Assembly: GCA_030549495.1 (NCBI GenBank) | Contig: JAUIRK010000907.1 | Coordinates: 186,001 to 250,000, forward strand | DNA length: 64,000 nucleotides | From: Nectonema munidae | Taxonomy: Eukaryota; Nematomorpha; Nectonematoida; Nectonematidae | Reading direction: 5' to 3' | Shown: piece after piece, positions 23,876 through 35,379 of the stretch | How the letters are laid out: every line of letters begins with the position of its first letter | How positions within the stretch are numbered: position 1 is the first letter of the stretch | Translations under genes and position numbers: made by a program | The notes under the pieces: model-generated | Database searches by the model: none | What the model was told of the DNA's origin: nothing | The model's input: only the letters and a program-made list of their open reading frames with translations

Positions 23876-26800
23876 GAGGGGTGCAAAAACACAGTGTCGC
23901 GCACTCGCGCCGCGCGACCAGAAAACTCGCCTGTGCGACCGTAACTTGCAATGTTCCCAGAATAATAGTCATTACATAAACTATAGTAATATCTTCACTA
24001 GGGGCTGCATGTTATTCTGAGGAATATAATATCGGTAATATTTATTTCAATCATCGAAAATATCATAGTTCAACAATTAACCGTATTTTTCGGTCATAAG
24101 ACATGCCACTATCTTTTGTTTAAAATTACAAGAAAAAATATTGTAGAATTGTTGTTGAAAATAATTTACCTTGGCACACAAATTATTCTTTGAACTGAAA
24201 GAATAAATAAATCCTTTTAAATTAAACAAAAGAATTTTTTGAAAACTATCAAAATATTGGCTTGTTCGAAAAGTTTATGCTTCGACACACGTAAGAACGT
24301 GTCGGATTATCAACAAATATTATATTTAAATTTTAAAGGCATTTAATAACTTTTCATATTTTTTAAAAATTAAAATAAATTTTGTAACAAAATGGTTCGT
24401 ATATATGGTTGCTACTATTTCCCCATAAACACACAATAGCTGTTACATTAGAGTCTTAGACAAATGCAATATTAGACAGCTGTTTCAAATACGTATTCAT
24501 CATGTTCAGAACTTGTACCTATATTTTCTTTTTTAGAAAATTAACAGCATTGTTGCAATAATGTTACGGTAGTAATAAAAAAATAGCCATTTTTAGCGAT
24601 CAATAATGAAAATAGCCACTGTTAACGCCTACGGTATTATTGCAACTATATGCGATGAAGTTTCTAGAAAAAAACAATAGTTACAAGTTTTAAACATAAC
24701 GATGTATTCACCTATTTGAAGTAGCTGTCTCACATTTTTTATTTGTATAAAACTCTAAAGTAACAGCTATTGCTTGTTTGTGGGGAAATAGTAGCAACCT
24801 CTGATTGCATCACATGACTTTGAAGACATGTCACGTCACTTTTGCTTCAGTTTATGAAAACGGTCCCTAAAATGAATATTAACGCAGCAAATTTTTTATT
24901 ATCATTGCCTTATTTTTATCCATTTATTCATCTGCTCTTTTGTTTTTTAAAATTTTAAAGTGATTTTACTATGTTGGCGAATTTGAATAATAAATTATTA
25001 TTAAAAAGTGAAAGCCCTCATATTAATTTTTTTTGGTTATCCTCTAAAATGAAGTGGCAAGAAACACTTTTTCTCAAAGAGACAAAATGAAGGTAGTGAT
25101 TCAGATAATCATTGCATTTCTGATTCTCAGATAAAATATACAAATATAGAAGAGCCCATGGTTGCCATTGAAGAAAGGAAAATCAGAAAATGGCTCAGCA
25201 TGGGAGCAAAAATTACCGCCCTGGTAATTTTCAAGCTTCGTATGCCAGGGAATTTGCTGATTGGATAGCAATTAAAAGAGATGCCAATAATCAAGTATTG
25301 GAAGTGACATGTAACTGATGCTGTAGTTTCAAGAAACAAGCAGACGCATCATCAAAATTTGTTTTGGGCCATAAAGATTTATTCAAAAAAGAAACTAAGG
25401 CCCCGAAGAATCCAGAAGACCCACTGGCTAAGTGTATGTTGAAAATGGACATGGAAGAAATGGAAAACCTCAAAAAACTTTTTATTACTACACATTTCAT
25501 TGCCTATTGGAATAAGCCATACAGTGATTTTGAGAAGCAAATTGAACTTATCAGGAAATTTGGAATTCCAGTGAAAGAAAAATATGTGAACAGGACAATG
25601 TGCACAGAATTTTTTCATAGCATCGCTTCTTCCACTCGAAAAAAACTTATGAAAGATATTTCAAAGTCTCCTTCTGTTAGCCTTCTACTTGATGGTTCCA
25701 CTGACATTTCAGTTTCAGCATCTGTTATTGTGTATATGCGCTACATCACTGAGGGGACTGTTGCCGAGTCTTATGTAGGTCTGGAGGCTCATAGACTCCT
25801 ACTGGCAGTCCTGGATTCATTGAAAGCTGTACCATCTATGCAACAAGTTGAAACGACTCTCAGAGGATTATATATCTATTATCATTCTCAACCAAAGCGC
25901 TCATCCCAGCTAAAAGAAGTAGCAGCAGCTTTAAAGATGCAGTTCCTAAAACTAATAGACATAAATGCTGTGAGATGGGTTGCCAGCAAAGAACAGGTAC
26001 TTCAAGCATTTTTGAAAAGTTGGCAAGCTATGGTCTTTCAGTTGCAGAACAACTCTAATGTGGGAACTTCTGCTCAAAAAGCAAGAGGACTGCTGAAAGC
26101 CATTTGTGATTTTAGGTTTTTAAAGTACTGTCATTTTCTTTATGACTTTCTAGCAATCCTACGCCCATCTTCTACATTTCAAAGAGAAACCCTGATGTTG
26201 TCAGAAATCAAAACATCAGTGAACCATGCTATTTCTCTTTTAAACAAACTGCAACATAACCCAGGAGAGATTGAGAGTCTTTTTTGTCTGAAGTGTCTCC
26301 TAATTGTGTCTTCAGAGAAGTCCAGTTAGAAAGAGTAGAAGCAGGGGAAACAAGCTACCAAAAGGATATAATAATTATCCTCTCTGATGGGAAAGCTTCT
26401 CTGACAGAGCTATTCAAGGCCATGGATGCAACATTTGCACAGAAATATTTGATAAAATAGGATCGCCAGAAGGGAAGAAACTGTCAGATTTTGGGGATCT
26501 GGTGCCGCATTTCAAGGAGCCCCTATCTAATATGGAAGTTCCAACGGCTTCATTTGCAAAAGAAATGCTGCTTGATGAGTGATTTAAATTGAAAATAATG
26601 GGAAAAGATCAGTCCCTCCCCCACCTTTGCAAAAAGGCTATGCTATGGTCTGAAAGATTCCGAGTGTTATCCAAACTGATGTAAAATGTTTTGGTTTTAC
26701 CAAGTCCATCTTCTATTTGCGAAAGGGGGTTCAGCAGAATGAACTGCATCAAAACAGACCTCAGATCAAGACTGACAACGCCAACCTTGATTCCCTCATA

Positions 26801-27109
26801 CTTGTGGGCCTCAGTGGTGCTTTCGTTAAGGACTTTGATGCAAATGAAAGTATTAGACTATGGCATTCATCACGTGGGCAGAAACCTGTACATATGTGAA
26901 TTAAAATAACCTGCACTATTTTTCTATTTAAACAATGTTTACTAAACATGTTAGGTAAGGAATAAATGGCATATTTCATTTCTAAAGAAATTGCATTTTA
27001 ATTATTTTAATACATTTGGCGTATGAATGATGTATGACAAAATTTATATCTACGGGTTACTAAAAATTTATATGTGCTACTAAACTTAACAAAAATTTTG
27101 GCACCCCTG
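23876..27109 (+). mobile_element. Near-complete hAT transposon, ZNF862/KIAA1586-like, 3.2 kb
   Basis: The ends are gaggggtgcaaaaac (left) and, reversed, caggggtgccaaaat (right), flanked by cactaatt (23,868-23,875) and cattaatt (27,110-27,117), an 8-bp duplication matching at seven positions. The transposase lies on the plus strand from about 25,190. A broken N-terminal zinc-finger region is followed by a 321-codon open frame (25,364-26,329) containing 'NRTMCTEFFHSIASSTRKKL', 'SPSVSLLLDGSTDIS' (first aspartate) and 'INAVRWVASKEQVLQAFLKS'. It lacks the usual second-aspartate block because of an internal deletion. After a stop at 26,327, the C-terminal dimerisation region appears at 26,691-26,900 ('PSPSSICERGFSRMNCIKTD', then 'LRSRL'). 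The 5' untranslated part contains a foldback element (24,417-24,799). Confidence 0.9.
24417..24799. mobile_element. Foldback element with long inverted arms, 383 bp
   Basis: The sequence beginning ggttgctactatttcccc at 24,417 is mirrored as its reverse complement ending at 24,799. Similarity continues inward for roughly 185 bp per arm (for example 'caatagctgttac', 'agacagct', 'gttgcaataat'), so almost the whole element can fold into one hairpin. Arm divergence is moderate. Flanking bases do not give a clear target duplication. It lies inside the 5' region of the hAT and so is younger than that hAT. Confidence 0.85.
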
Positions 27110-27199
27110 CATTAATTCCATTCGTATCCTTTGCGTAATTACTAGTGTGAATTTCACTTTAAATTTGTCACGGGGAATTTGTCCTGTTTCCAACATTTA

Positions 27200-27690
27200 T
27201 ATTCTTTGATCTCTTCCCTTTCTTCGATAATGTGCCGTAGAGTCCTGCGTAAGCAAAATTTTTGTACCTGCAATCGCCCACATCCGTAAAACTTAACCCG
27301 CACAAGCCCAGACCATCAAAATAAATTATGTGGGTTTACCACGGGTCCCGCAAATTAATTTTTTACCTGCATAGCTTCAAAGGTTCATTTTTGCGTAAAC
27401 TGACTATTGAACTCACTACAATTGAACCTACAAAACTAATGGAGTCGAAGGATTAAACATCTGACCCCACTTTAAGAAATCACAAAACTCAGACTCCGTA
27501 TACACTTTAGAATATATTCATTCATATCCTAATTTCTTACTCTGATGAGGGGGCACTATATGCATGTATATGTGGTTTTTTTCTGAAAGAAGAGATCCAG
27601 ATACGTAAGATGATATTCCTTGAGTAATACGAGTAAAACTCTATTTCTGTGGTTCTCAAACTCACCCAAATTTTCACTTTTTATCACGTC
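27200..27690. other. No gene recognised
   Basis: AT-rich sequence with no supported coding frame or repeat. Confidence 0.45.
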
Positions 27691-27704
27691 TGTCAATCAT
27701 CAAC

Positions 27705-28145
27705 AAAGGAGGCGTAACCAAAAAATTCAGGGAGGGGGTCGAGAAAAATATAAATTTTTATTCGCCTCAAAAATATAAAGATATTGCAAATGCTGCAAAA
27801 ATTATTTAAGTTAAAACGCGTTTTATGGAGCCGTTGAGATAAAGTCCAAAAAAATAAATATCTTTGCATTTGTTTCACTCATGAATACATAAAATATTTA
27901 GTGTTTAATTTTTAAAGTAAAATAAAGTTTTGCACATATTATTGCATAGCAAACTTATAAAAGCGTTTTACTTTTTGTCTTCCTTAACTTTTATGTTGGC
28001 GTCATATACAACCCAATGGCTTTCTTAGGTACAAAAAGTTGGCTTTCCTAGTGTTAGTATTCATAAAGCCTTTTTTATGTATCAATCTCAAGGGGTCTAT
28101 CTTTTTGTCATAAACGCAGGAAGCGCCTCTCGAGCTACGTCTATG
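27705..28145. mobile_element. hAT MITE, P52rIPK-type ends, 441 bp
   Basis: The left end 'aaaggaggcgtaaccaaa' and the right end reversed 'catagacgtagctcgagag' share the GGCGTARC core typical of P52rIPK-like hATs. Flanking 8-mers tcatcaac (27,697) and ccatcgac (28,146) match at six of eight positions. The interior is AT-rich and non-coding. Confidence 0.6.
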
Positions 28146-28153
28146 CCATCGAC

Positions 28154-28655
28154 CTCTTTCACCCAAAATCTTTGCTACATTTTTTTCGCGTAGTCTTCAC
28201 TTCAATTAGGTAAGGTTATCTTCAAGGAATAATATGCAAATAAAATAAGAGGAGGCATACATTTTTCAGATTTTAGTTAAAAAAGTTTCTGTGATTTTTT
28301 ACATTTTTATACGCAAAATGTTTTTTTTGTTGATATCAAAAAATATAGAGAGCAATAATTGCATACATTTTGGAAATACCACGGCTTTTTTCATTTTAAT
28401 GCGTATACTCTGGTGGTAATCAGGGGCCTGATTTCAAAGAGGGGAGAGGGAGACTACCGGACAAGTCCCCCTGATTTTTTAACAGAAGTTTTTTTTTGTA
28501 TTTATATTCTTTGTTAAAATAAAATTTTGTGTCAAGGAATAAAATAATTTTTTATCATAAAATGCAATTTATTTTAAAAAACTTGATAAAAATGTGAATA
28601 ATTTGAAACAAGACGAATTATTATTTATTTAATAATTCGAGTAAATCTATAATCA
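28154..28655. other. No gene recognised
   Basis: AT-rich sequence. A G-rich patch at 28,428-28,480 has short complementary ends (tcagggg and cccctga) and may be a decayed hAT terminus. Nothing more can be supported. Confidence 0.4.
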
Positions 28656-28661
28656 ATATGG

Positions 28662-28920
28662 TCCATATAAGCAAGGCCGGCCCTAGTGTTCGCGGGGCCC
28701 TATGCAAAATGGATTGCGCGGGGCCCAGTGTGGGTACGAAAAAAAAATTAAAAGTGAGAAATAAGATTTTGAAAAAAAGAAAAGTGATTTGTTTTATTAC
28801 TTTTTCATTAACACAAAATGACGATCAAAGTAACTTTACTTTGCGAACCTTGCGTTTAGCGAAATCATACAATATATCATCAAAATGAAAAATTAGAAGC
28901 GCGGGGCCCACTGCGGCCGC
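28662..28920. mobile_element. Probable hAT MITE with GGGGCCC ends
   Basis: The left side contains 'gcaaggccggccctag', then 'gcggggccctatgc' and 'gcgcggggcccagtg'. The right side contains 'gcgcggggcccactgcgg'. These GC-rich words stand out against AT-rich flanks and resemble hAT ends of the GGCCGGCCCTA type. The exact termini and target duplication are unclear. The 76-codon frame across it is not recognisable. Confidence 0.4.
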
Positions 28921-28929
28921 ATTAACACT

Positions 28930-29770
28930 TCTTTCATATATTGGAATTATTTGGAAAAAAATGTTTTAATTTTTTTTAGATTACTAACAAACAAAAAACA
29001 AAATTATATTTTAATTTCAAACTTAAATTGTAAGAGACTACAATTTAGCGTGACCATTTGAGTACTATAATAATTTTTAAGAATAATCCTCTATTTTTTA
29101 ATGGAATTTTAAAGTAGACCATTTTAATTTCATTGTACACGAGTGACACATTGGACATCAAAAAGTTAAGCGAGAGAATATACAAGAAGGAATTTTTACT
29201 TCCAATTTAATAACCCATTTAGTAACAACGTTGCCAAAGAGAACGCGCACGACTTCACTTTTCAGTGATCTCTATATAATTCAACTTAAAACAAAAGTTT
29301 ACTGCGTTTTTTGAACATTGGTCCTAAATGCGTTGAGTAAAACATAAATGATATTTTGCAGTGAATATTCATGCTCAAAAAGAATTAATGAAGTGAAGAT
29401 AAATAAATAAAATTTGTTGATGCAAGCAAACAGGATTGTGAGATGAAAGAGAAATTTTGTTCTTCGATCTTTTTAAAATTAGTGGGCTGGCAGAACGTCT
29501 TCCAAGTTTATTGGAGAAAAATGAGGAGCACAAATAAAGATTTTGTTGAATGGATAAAAACAATTTATATCATGCAAATGAATGATTAATAAAATGAATT
29601 TTGAAGAGTATCAATTGAAAAAGAATTCTAATAACATAGATATGTATACGTGCTGAAAGTATGGATTCCAGGTTTGTAACTCTAATTTTGCAAAGCATCT
29701 GCAACTACACGCTTAGGGAATTTTCAAAGCAAAGACGCATGACTGAGAAACTAGATATTGAGCTTTTTTA
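28930..29770. other. No gene recognised
   Basis: AT-rich sequence. Short open frames on the minus strand (29,375-29,563) show no known motif. Confidence 0.45.
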
Positions 29771-29771
29771 T

Positions 29772-30890
29772 CAGTGTTTTTCAAACGTGTTATGGTCATG
29801 ACCCTCTTGCATCCAACATGATTTCTTGTCGCCCCTTCATACCGAATTGAGTTGTTATCTTGCCTGTTTATCTCAACTGAGCATCTAAGGAAGTATGTTT
29901 TTGATAGCACTATAGAGTCAAAGACTAACTCCAGTTATAAATCAAAGTTCAATATTATTTTGATGGATAGAACTCATTTTTTCAAACAATCTTTCACTTC
30001 TTCAGCGCTGTTAACTTGTCAATGCCTGACTTAAAAACTGTCAGAGAAAGACGTAAATCTTTTCTTTGTTCTACCTTAAGAAATCATGCTCAAAAAAGTA
30101 AAATAGGGAAAAATCGAGTAAGTGTAACCGTACATCTTTCCCGAGGAGTAGGAATTTCTTATTTAAGTCTTCATTCATCCACAGCTTCTGGTGTCCTTCA
30201 GGCTGGAAGCTCGTTTGAACTGTCGTCTTATTTTCAAGTTCCATGATTTTCAATTTCAGATGCACATTAATAAAATTAATGTTTTTACAAGCAATCACTG
30301 CGGCATTGTCGTGAAGCGAGCTTCATATCATTATGCAAACACTTCAAATGATCAGCGTTAGTAAGCTCGGTGTATATATCTGCTAAGGAAGGAAATCACT
30401 ATTTGCATCAATAAGTTTCGTCAAAGTTCTGTTCGATTTAACTGTGCCAAATTGCAACAAAAAACGATGCAGGCGGTTATTAAAATTAATTACATGTAGA
30501 CAGTCGTCATCTGGTTTCAATGTCCAACACAAGTCATTAAAATCCTCACCATTCTTTTCATATATTTGAGAAAAAAGGTGATCTTGCAGTGCAATATTTT
30601 TATCGAGTCGATAGCCTTGATAAGATGTCTTTGTATTTCTTGCAGATACCCTGCCAAGATTTGCTGCTGTTCAACAATACAGGGCACACAAAATACATTA
30701 GAAACAGTTTTTGTAAGTAGCCCTGAATCTCAGATACCTTCCAATCATAGCAACAGCACCATCTAGTGCACAAACCACTATGTTCGAAGATTATTCTCAT
30801 CTAAATAACTCTCAAATTTTTTGAAGATGGATTCATCTTTTGTGTCAGTCGTTAGTTTCATCCCAAAAGGAACTCCTTTCTTTCTCTATA
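29772..30890 (-). mobile_element. hAT remnant, ZBED5-like, central to 3' part
   Basis: The 3' terminus begins at 29,772 as cagtgtttttcaaacgtg, a standard hAT end. Minus-strand coding fragments run from about 30,890 to 30,070: 'KLTTDTKDESIFKKFESYLD', a degenerate second-aspartate block (ALDGAVAMIG), 'LYEKNGEDFNDL', 'FNNRLHRFLLQFG', 'YTELTNADHLKCLHNDMKL' and 'INFINVHLKLKIMELEN'. These follow the order of ZBED5/FAM200-type transposases but are interrupted by many stops and frame changes. The dimerisation domain and the 5' end are not visible. Confidence 0.7.
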
Positions 30891-31072
30891 CTAACATTAT
30901 CTATCAGAAATGAGTATCATTAAAGAAACTTTCATAGTATTTATCTTAATTGACATTCGTTCGATCAAAAATCCATATTTCTAAAAAACTTCTATGTTAA
31001 CTTTTAGTCGTATGAAGTATAAAGATCACTAATAGCTAAGGGGAAGTCGATGCACATTATAAATAAAGAGCG

Positions 31073-31212
31073 TGTATAAGAAACGATAAATTCTATATTT
31101 TCTAATATAGAGGATGAGAACAAATGGTAAAATCAAGAAATTCACTATACGGATAAAGACTGTAATTTTTGTAAAGTCGAGAATATAAAGAATTTATCGT
31201 TTCTTATATACA
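31073..31212. mobile_element. Inverted-repeat MITE, about 140 bp
   Basis: The arm tgtataagaaacgataaattct (22 bp from 31,073) is matched in reverse at 31,189-31,212 with one small insertion. The interior includes 'atttttgtaaagtcga' (31,165), an exact 16-mer that also occurs in the TTAA element at 33,230-33,335. There is no coding content and the target duplication is unclear. Confidence 0.6.
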
Positions 31213-31479
31213 ACCTATTTATTTTTAAAGATCAAATTAAAAAATTTTCAGGTCTATATTCATTTATTAAGATACTGAGTAATCGTAGAGAGAATTTATA
31301 TTAAATTTACATTTTTATTCTTTAATCTCACATTTTTTCTTCATCAAATTCTTGAAGCAATCCCTTACCGCGATAAGTAAGCACAAAATGTAGTCATTCC
31401 ATTTTTGTCAATTCATGCGTTTTTATAATAAGTTTAAATCTCATAAAACTCAACCTATAATTTCCTTAAACATTTATAG

Positions 31480-32809
31480 ATTCTTGTTGACTATTTGATC
31501 TTCTATCAGTTCGTCATTATCACTATTTTCTTCCTTCTCAGAAACATCCTCTCTTCTAGCTTCAGTTCCAATTTTTTCCTCCCAGACACTTTCAGATGTA
31601 GCTATAAGATGAATTGCAGAATCACCATCAACAAAGTTTTTCCATTCAATTCCTGACATTAAGCTTTCAAAAGATTCATCATTTATATTTAAATTTTGTT
31701 CATGAGTTAAAGTTTCGCTATAAGTGAAACCACATTCTTTTTATCATTTCTGGTGTTACCAAATCCCACGAATCTTTCAACCATGTAATTGCATCAAGTA
31801 TATTTACTTGAGCTGCAATTTCTGACACATTCTCTGCTTCATCCTTTTAAGTAAAATTTGCCGTATTAACCGCGTTCCATAGTTGGATTTCACTGTCTTG
31901 ATAACTCCTGCATCACACGGTTGAAGCCGCGAAGTCGTGTTTGCAGGAAGATAGACTAATTTAACATTTGATAAGGAAGAATAAGAGTGGGCGCAAAAAT
32001 TATCAACAAATAGGAGCATAGATCTCGATTTGCTTTTCATTCTGTTAATCTAGTCTGAAAAAATCTGGCTATTCATCCATGCTTTTTTATTGTGCTTGTA
32101 TTCGACAGGAAGTAGAGATGCTGGAAACTAACGGGAACAGCGTGGATTAGCAGGACGTCCAATTACGAGAGTGGTTAACTTTTCTCCGGTTGCACTACAG
32201 CATAAAAGAATGGTTAATCTGTTTTTTGAGGTTTTCACCCCTTTGCAACTTTCCCCTTTCACCACTTGAGATTTGTTAGGTAAAGTACGAAAAAATAAAG
32301 CTGTTTCTTTTGTGTTGAAAATATTAACTAGCAAACATGAAACCAAACGCAAATACCAATTTTCAATGGTCTCTTCATTCACGTCCACGCTCTCTCCAGA
32401 TAAAACAGAGCAGGAAATGTCATGTCTTTTTTGGAAACGACTCAACCATCCGTTTGAAGCAACAAAATTTTCGAACATCTTGGGACAGCATTAGTGCCTT
32501 TTCTTGAATAATTTACCTGAAACAGGGATATTCTTTCTTCTTGCTTCATAAAACCACTTAAAACCTAACCTATTTAAATTATCATTTTCTGTTTCCTTAA
32601 CTTTAATAATTTTCATCTTCGAATTCAAGCCATCATCCCATAACTTCTTGATTTTTTCTCTATTCAAAATAATGTTCTGAATTTGGGTTTTTCTCTACAT
32701 GCATTTCTTTAGAAATATTCAAACACTTCATGCCTTTATCATATTTTCGGATGACCTCAATTTTTTGTTGTAGAGTCAAGTGATTGCATTGTTTTGCAAC
32801 AGAAGGCAT
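31480..32809 (-). mobile_element. Tigger (pogo superfamily) transposase, second copy, broken
   Basis: The minus strand starts at 32,809 with 'MPSVAKQCNHLTLQQKIEVI' and a psq helix-turn-helix. The frame 32,478-32,128 gives the CENP-B domain ('SNGWLSRFQKRHDIS', 'VLSGESVDVN') and the start of the catalytic domain ('IFNTKETALFFRTLPNK', where IFN.DET is usual, so the first aspartate is replaced). It continues with 'RLTILLCCSATGEKLTTLVI'. The frame 32,040-31,804 carries the second and third aspartates ('MLLFVDNFCAHS' and 'RLQPCDAGVIKTVKSNYG'). An acidic C-terminal piece ends near 31,480. Several frameshifts separate these parts, and no terminal repeats were found. It is closer to the Tigger4/JRKL type than the copy at 4.7-5.6 kb. 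Confidence 0.85.
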
Positions 32810-32814
32810 GGGAG

Positions 32815-33225
32815 TCCAAAAATAAGTACGTGAATAATAGTGAAAATAAAATGTATAAATTATGCTCTACCTACACCTAAAACCAAAACAGGATTAACAT
32901 AAGATAATGGACATAAACATGTTGAATGAATTTAAATTAAACAAAAAACTAACACTAGCATACTCGCTCACACAGCAAACATAGGATTTGAAGGAAGGAT
33001 AACGTGATATACACTTCATGCTTGTTGAATTCAATCTAAGTTCACATGCTAGTTGGCAGTATGCACTTCACTAACAAACTTTTTGCTTACTAGTTTTGCT
33101 TACGACATTTGGATGATAAAATCAAGTATGTGTATTAACACAATTGCAGCTTTGATTTTCTTATAACAATACTAATTATGAACATAAAACTTTCGGTCGC
33201 ATCTGAGGGTGTGGAACTGGATAAG
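32815..33225. other. No gene recognised
   Basis: AT-rich sequence between the Tigger remnant and the piggyBac-like cluster. No coding frame or repeat is supported. Confidence 0.45.
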
Positions 33226-33229
33226 TTCT

Positions 33230-33335
33230 TTAACCCGTTAACGACCAGAATAATCAGACGATTTGTATTAAAGAGCTTTGATAAACGCAGACGATTTTAT
33301 TTTTGTAAAGTCGACTATGGGCGTTAACGGGTTAA
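33230..33335. mobile_element. piggyBac-like MITE 1 (TTAA-CCC...GGG-TTAA), 106 bp
   Basis: TTAA at both edges (33,230-33,233 and 33,332-33,335) encloses ends CCCGTTAACG and, reversed, CCCGTTAACGCCC. The combination of TTAA targets and CCC/GGG termini is the piggyBac signature. The interior has two cagacga boxes and the 16-mer shared with 31,165. It is too short to code. Confidence 0.75.
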
Positions 33336-33393
33336 TAGGGGTAAGTGTAATTGAAGAAGTGTGTTAACGATTCTCTTAAAAAGTTCCTTAACA

Positions 33394-33530
33394 TTAACCC
33401 ATTTACGACCAATGTTCCTATTTTGGAACATAAGTAATTTCATCTTCGTCTGCTTTTTTCAATGACTTTGAATATAAATCGTCTGCTTTTTTTAGATATC
33501 GTCTGCTTTGCTTGGTCTTAAATGGGTTAA
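33394..33530. mobile_element. piggyBac-like MITE 2, 137 bp
   Basis: TTAA at 33,394-33,397 and 33,527-33,530 brackets inverted ends TTAACCCATTTACGACCAA and, reversed, TTAACCCATTTAAGACCAA. The body contains 'agtaatttcatcttcgtctg', 'gactttgaatataaatcg' and three tcgtctg boxes, shared with copies at 34,113, 62,233 and 62,833. Confidence 0.85.
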
Positions 33531-33632
33531 CCCTTTGAGGCATGGTTTTCTATCGTCTGCTTTCTTTCTCAATGAGTTTTTATATAAATTAAGCAGACGA
33601 TTTTGGACACTGGTGTCCCATTGTGCCTGAAA
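33527..33632. mobile_element. piggyBac-like MITE 3, abutting MITE 2
   Basis: It starts at the same TTAA that ends MITE 2, with ccctttgaggcatgg. The right side carries 'attgtgcctgaaa', the decayed mirror of that end. Inside are a tcgtctg box and a reversed cagacga box. The right TTAA is no longer intact. Confidence 0.6.
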
Positions 33633-34112
33633 TAATTTATGTCTGTACAGGAAAACAATATCTCAAATATGGAAGTCGTAAGGTAGAGGGGTCGTATTTG
33701 AGGAGGTGGGTTACTGTATTTAAACTTTGGAAATCCATAAACATTTTCACATGAAGGAGGATCAAGAGGGGAAGTGACGTGTTTAGAGCGGTTAAAATCT
33801 CCTCCTCGCTATAGAAATATTTATTGTTTTCATTCAAGGCCAGGTGTATTGGGATTGCTTCGATTAAGATTATTACCACTCAAACTGGGCTTTGTCCACT
33901 TAATCAATGCCGTAGGTATAATAGAGGTGTGGCTTCATTTTACATTTTTACCGATTAAGATGATATAAATTAAAAAATTGTAAACAGAGGAAAATTGAAT
34001 TTATTGAAGGGACGAATTTAAAAAACAGGTGGTGAGCTCAGATTGGAAAAACGAATTTAAGTAAAGATGTTAGAAGAAAATTTTAACTCGTATACTAGCG
34101 TATCATGTGACT

Positions 34113-34252
34113 TTAACCCATTAAGTCCCAATGCTCCCATTTGGGAACATAAGTAATTTCATCTTCGTCTGCTTTTTTCAATGACTTTGAATATAAATCG
34201 TCTGGGTTTTTTTAGATATCGTCTGATTTCTATGTTACTAACACATAATTTG
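34113..34252. mobile_element. piggyBac-like MITE 4, right end decayed
   Basis: From TTAA at 34,113 the sequence follows the copy at 62,833 with about five differences in 125 bp, then departs at 'tatgttac', where the other copy reads 'tatggtac' and ends in a clean TTAA. The right terminus here is therefore lost or rearranged. Confidence 0.8.
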
Positions 34253-34259
34253 TAAGCAA

Positions 34260-35375
34260 AATATTAACGGTCATCCCATAAACAAGATACACACTTTTGC
34301 ATATAAAATTAGCCAAAGATTTACTTTACTGAAAATAGCGAAATGAAATTTTTTTGTGAATTAGCAGTACACAGATGTAAGTACGTAAATGAACGAATTT
34401 TACCCATTGAAAAATATTTCCCCAAAAAATAAGTAGATTAGAAAATTGCTATTTGTTTCAAATATTCAAAATTGAGTTTGTATACTGCGATTTGTGTGTG
34501 AACGTGATACTTGATGTTTCCTGATTTTAAGAGGTGGATCGATACAGGCGTATGTAGCAGTGTTGCCAAGTGGCTATGTTCCACAGTCAAAATCAAGAGT
34601 GTTCAGAAATTTCAAGGGCAATAACTTGGCTGAACATATTTTATTGTGACAAAAACGTGACATAAGTAACAAACACCAACAATAAAACCCCTACTTTAAA
34701 CCAAGTTTTCGTAAAGTTTAATTTAACAAATTTTATTTATAGTTGATTTATGTTTATACTTGAAAGAAAATTACTATAGCGTAAAACCCTATTAGAAGCT
34801 TTAAAATACAAACAATACAATTGGGAAGTTATTGGTGATTTTAAAATGGCGGCTTTTCTTCTTGGACTGCAAGAAGGATTTATAAAATATAATAATAAAA
34901 TTAAGTTTATGTATACGCAAAAAAGCGTATCTAAATGTTGAATATAGATTTTTTTTTGTTAAATATAATTTTAATCGTATTTTTTGAAGAAGTATTTTTT
35001 TTTGTTTTTGACTTCTAATTATTTTTTAGGTTGTTTAGGTCCCAAACAAATAAAAAAAAGTGCTATACAATGAAAATTTGGGTTTGTAAAAATTGTAGGG
35101 TGTTCCTTGAAATTTCATTAAAAAAAATCCTTTTTTTCCTTCGATTTTTCTCAAGCCAATTATTTATGTATCTAAGTTAGCAAATAGGTATATATTTAGG
35201 CATTTTTTGTTGTTTTATGCATTTTTTGATAAAATAAGGGACGACAATTGTAATGTATATATCTGGAAAAGAGGTACTTTAAGGTTGTGGAAGACAAAAT
35301 TAACATCATCAAATTTATTATATTCACAGCATGATGAATTTAAAACTTGGCATTAATAAAAACAACCACTTCTGG
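34260..35375. other. No gene recognised
   Basis: AT-rich intergenic sequence with T-rich runs. No coding frame, repeat unit or inverted structure is supported. Confidence 0.5.
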
Positions 35376-35379
35376 AATA

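Larger units (their letters stand above)
23391..27190. mobile_element. TIR element with subterminal repeats, split by a hAT
   Basis: The left end (23,391-23,530) carries short degenerate direct repeats of the form 'aggacaaaattacc', 'aggacaaatcccacg' and 'aagacaaaatcacc', ending in 'aattcacagtagtaattt'. The right end (27,135-27,190), reversed, reads 'acaggacaaattccccgtg' and then 'aattcacactagtaatt'. Removing the hAT at 23,876-27,109 leaves about 560 bp, so this was a short non-autonomous element. The repeat-rich ends resemble those of MULEs. Its own target duplication could not be resolved. Confidence 0.6.
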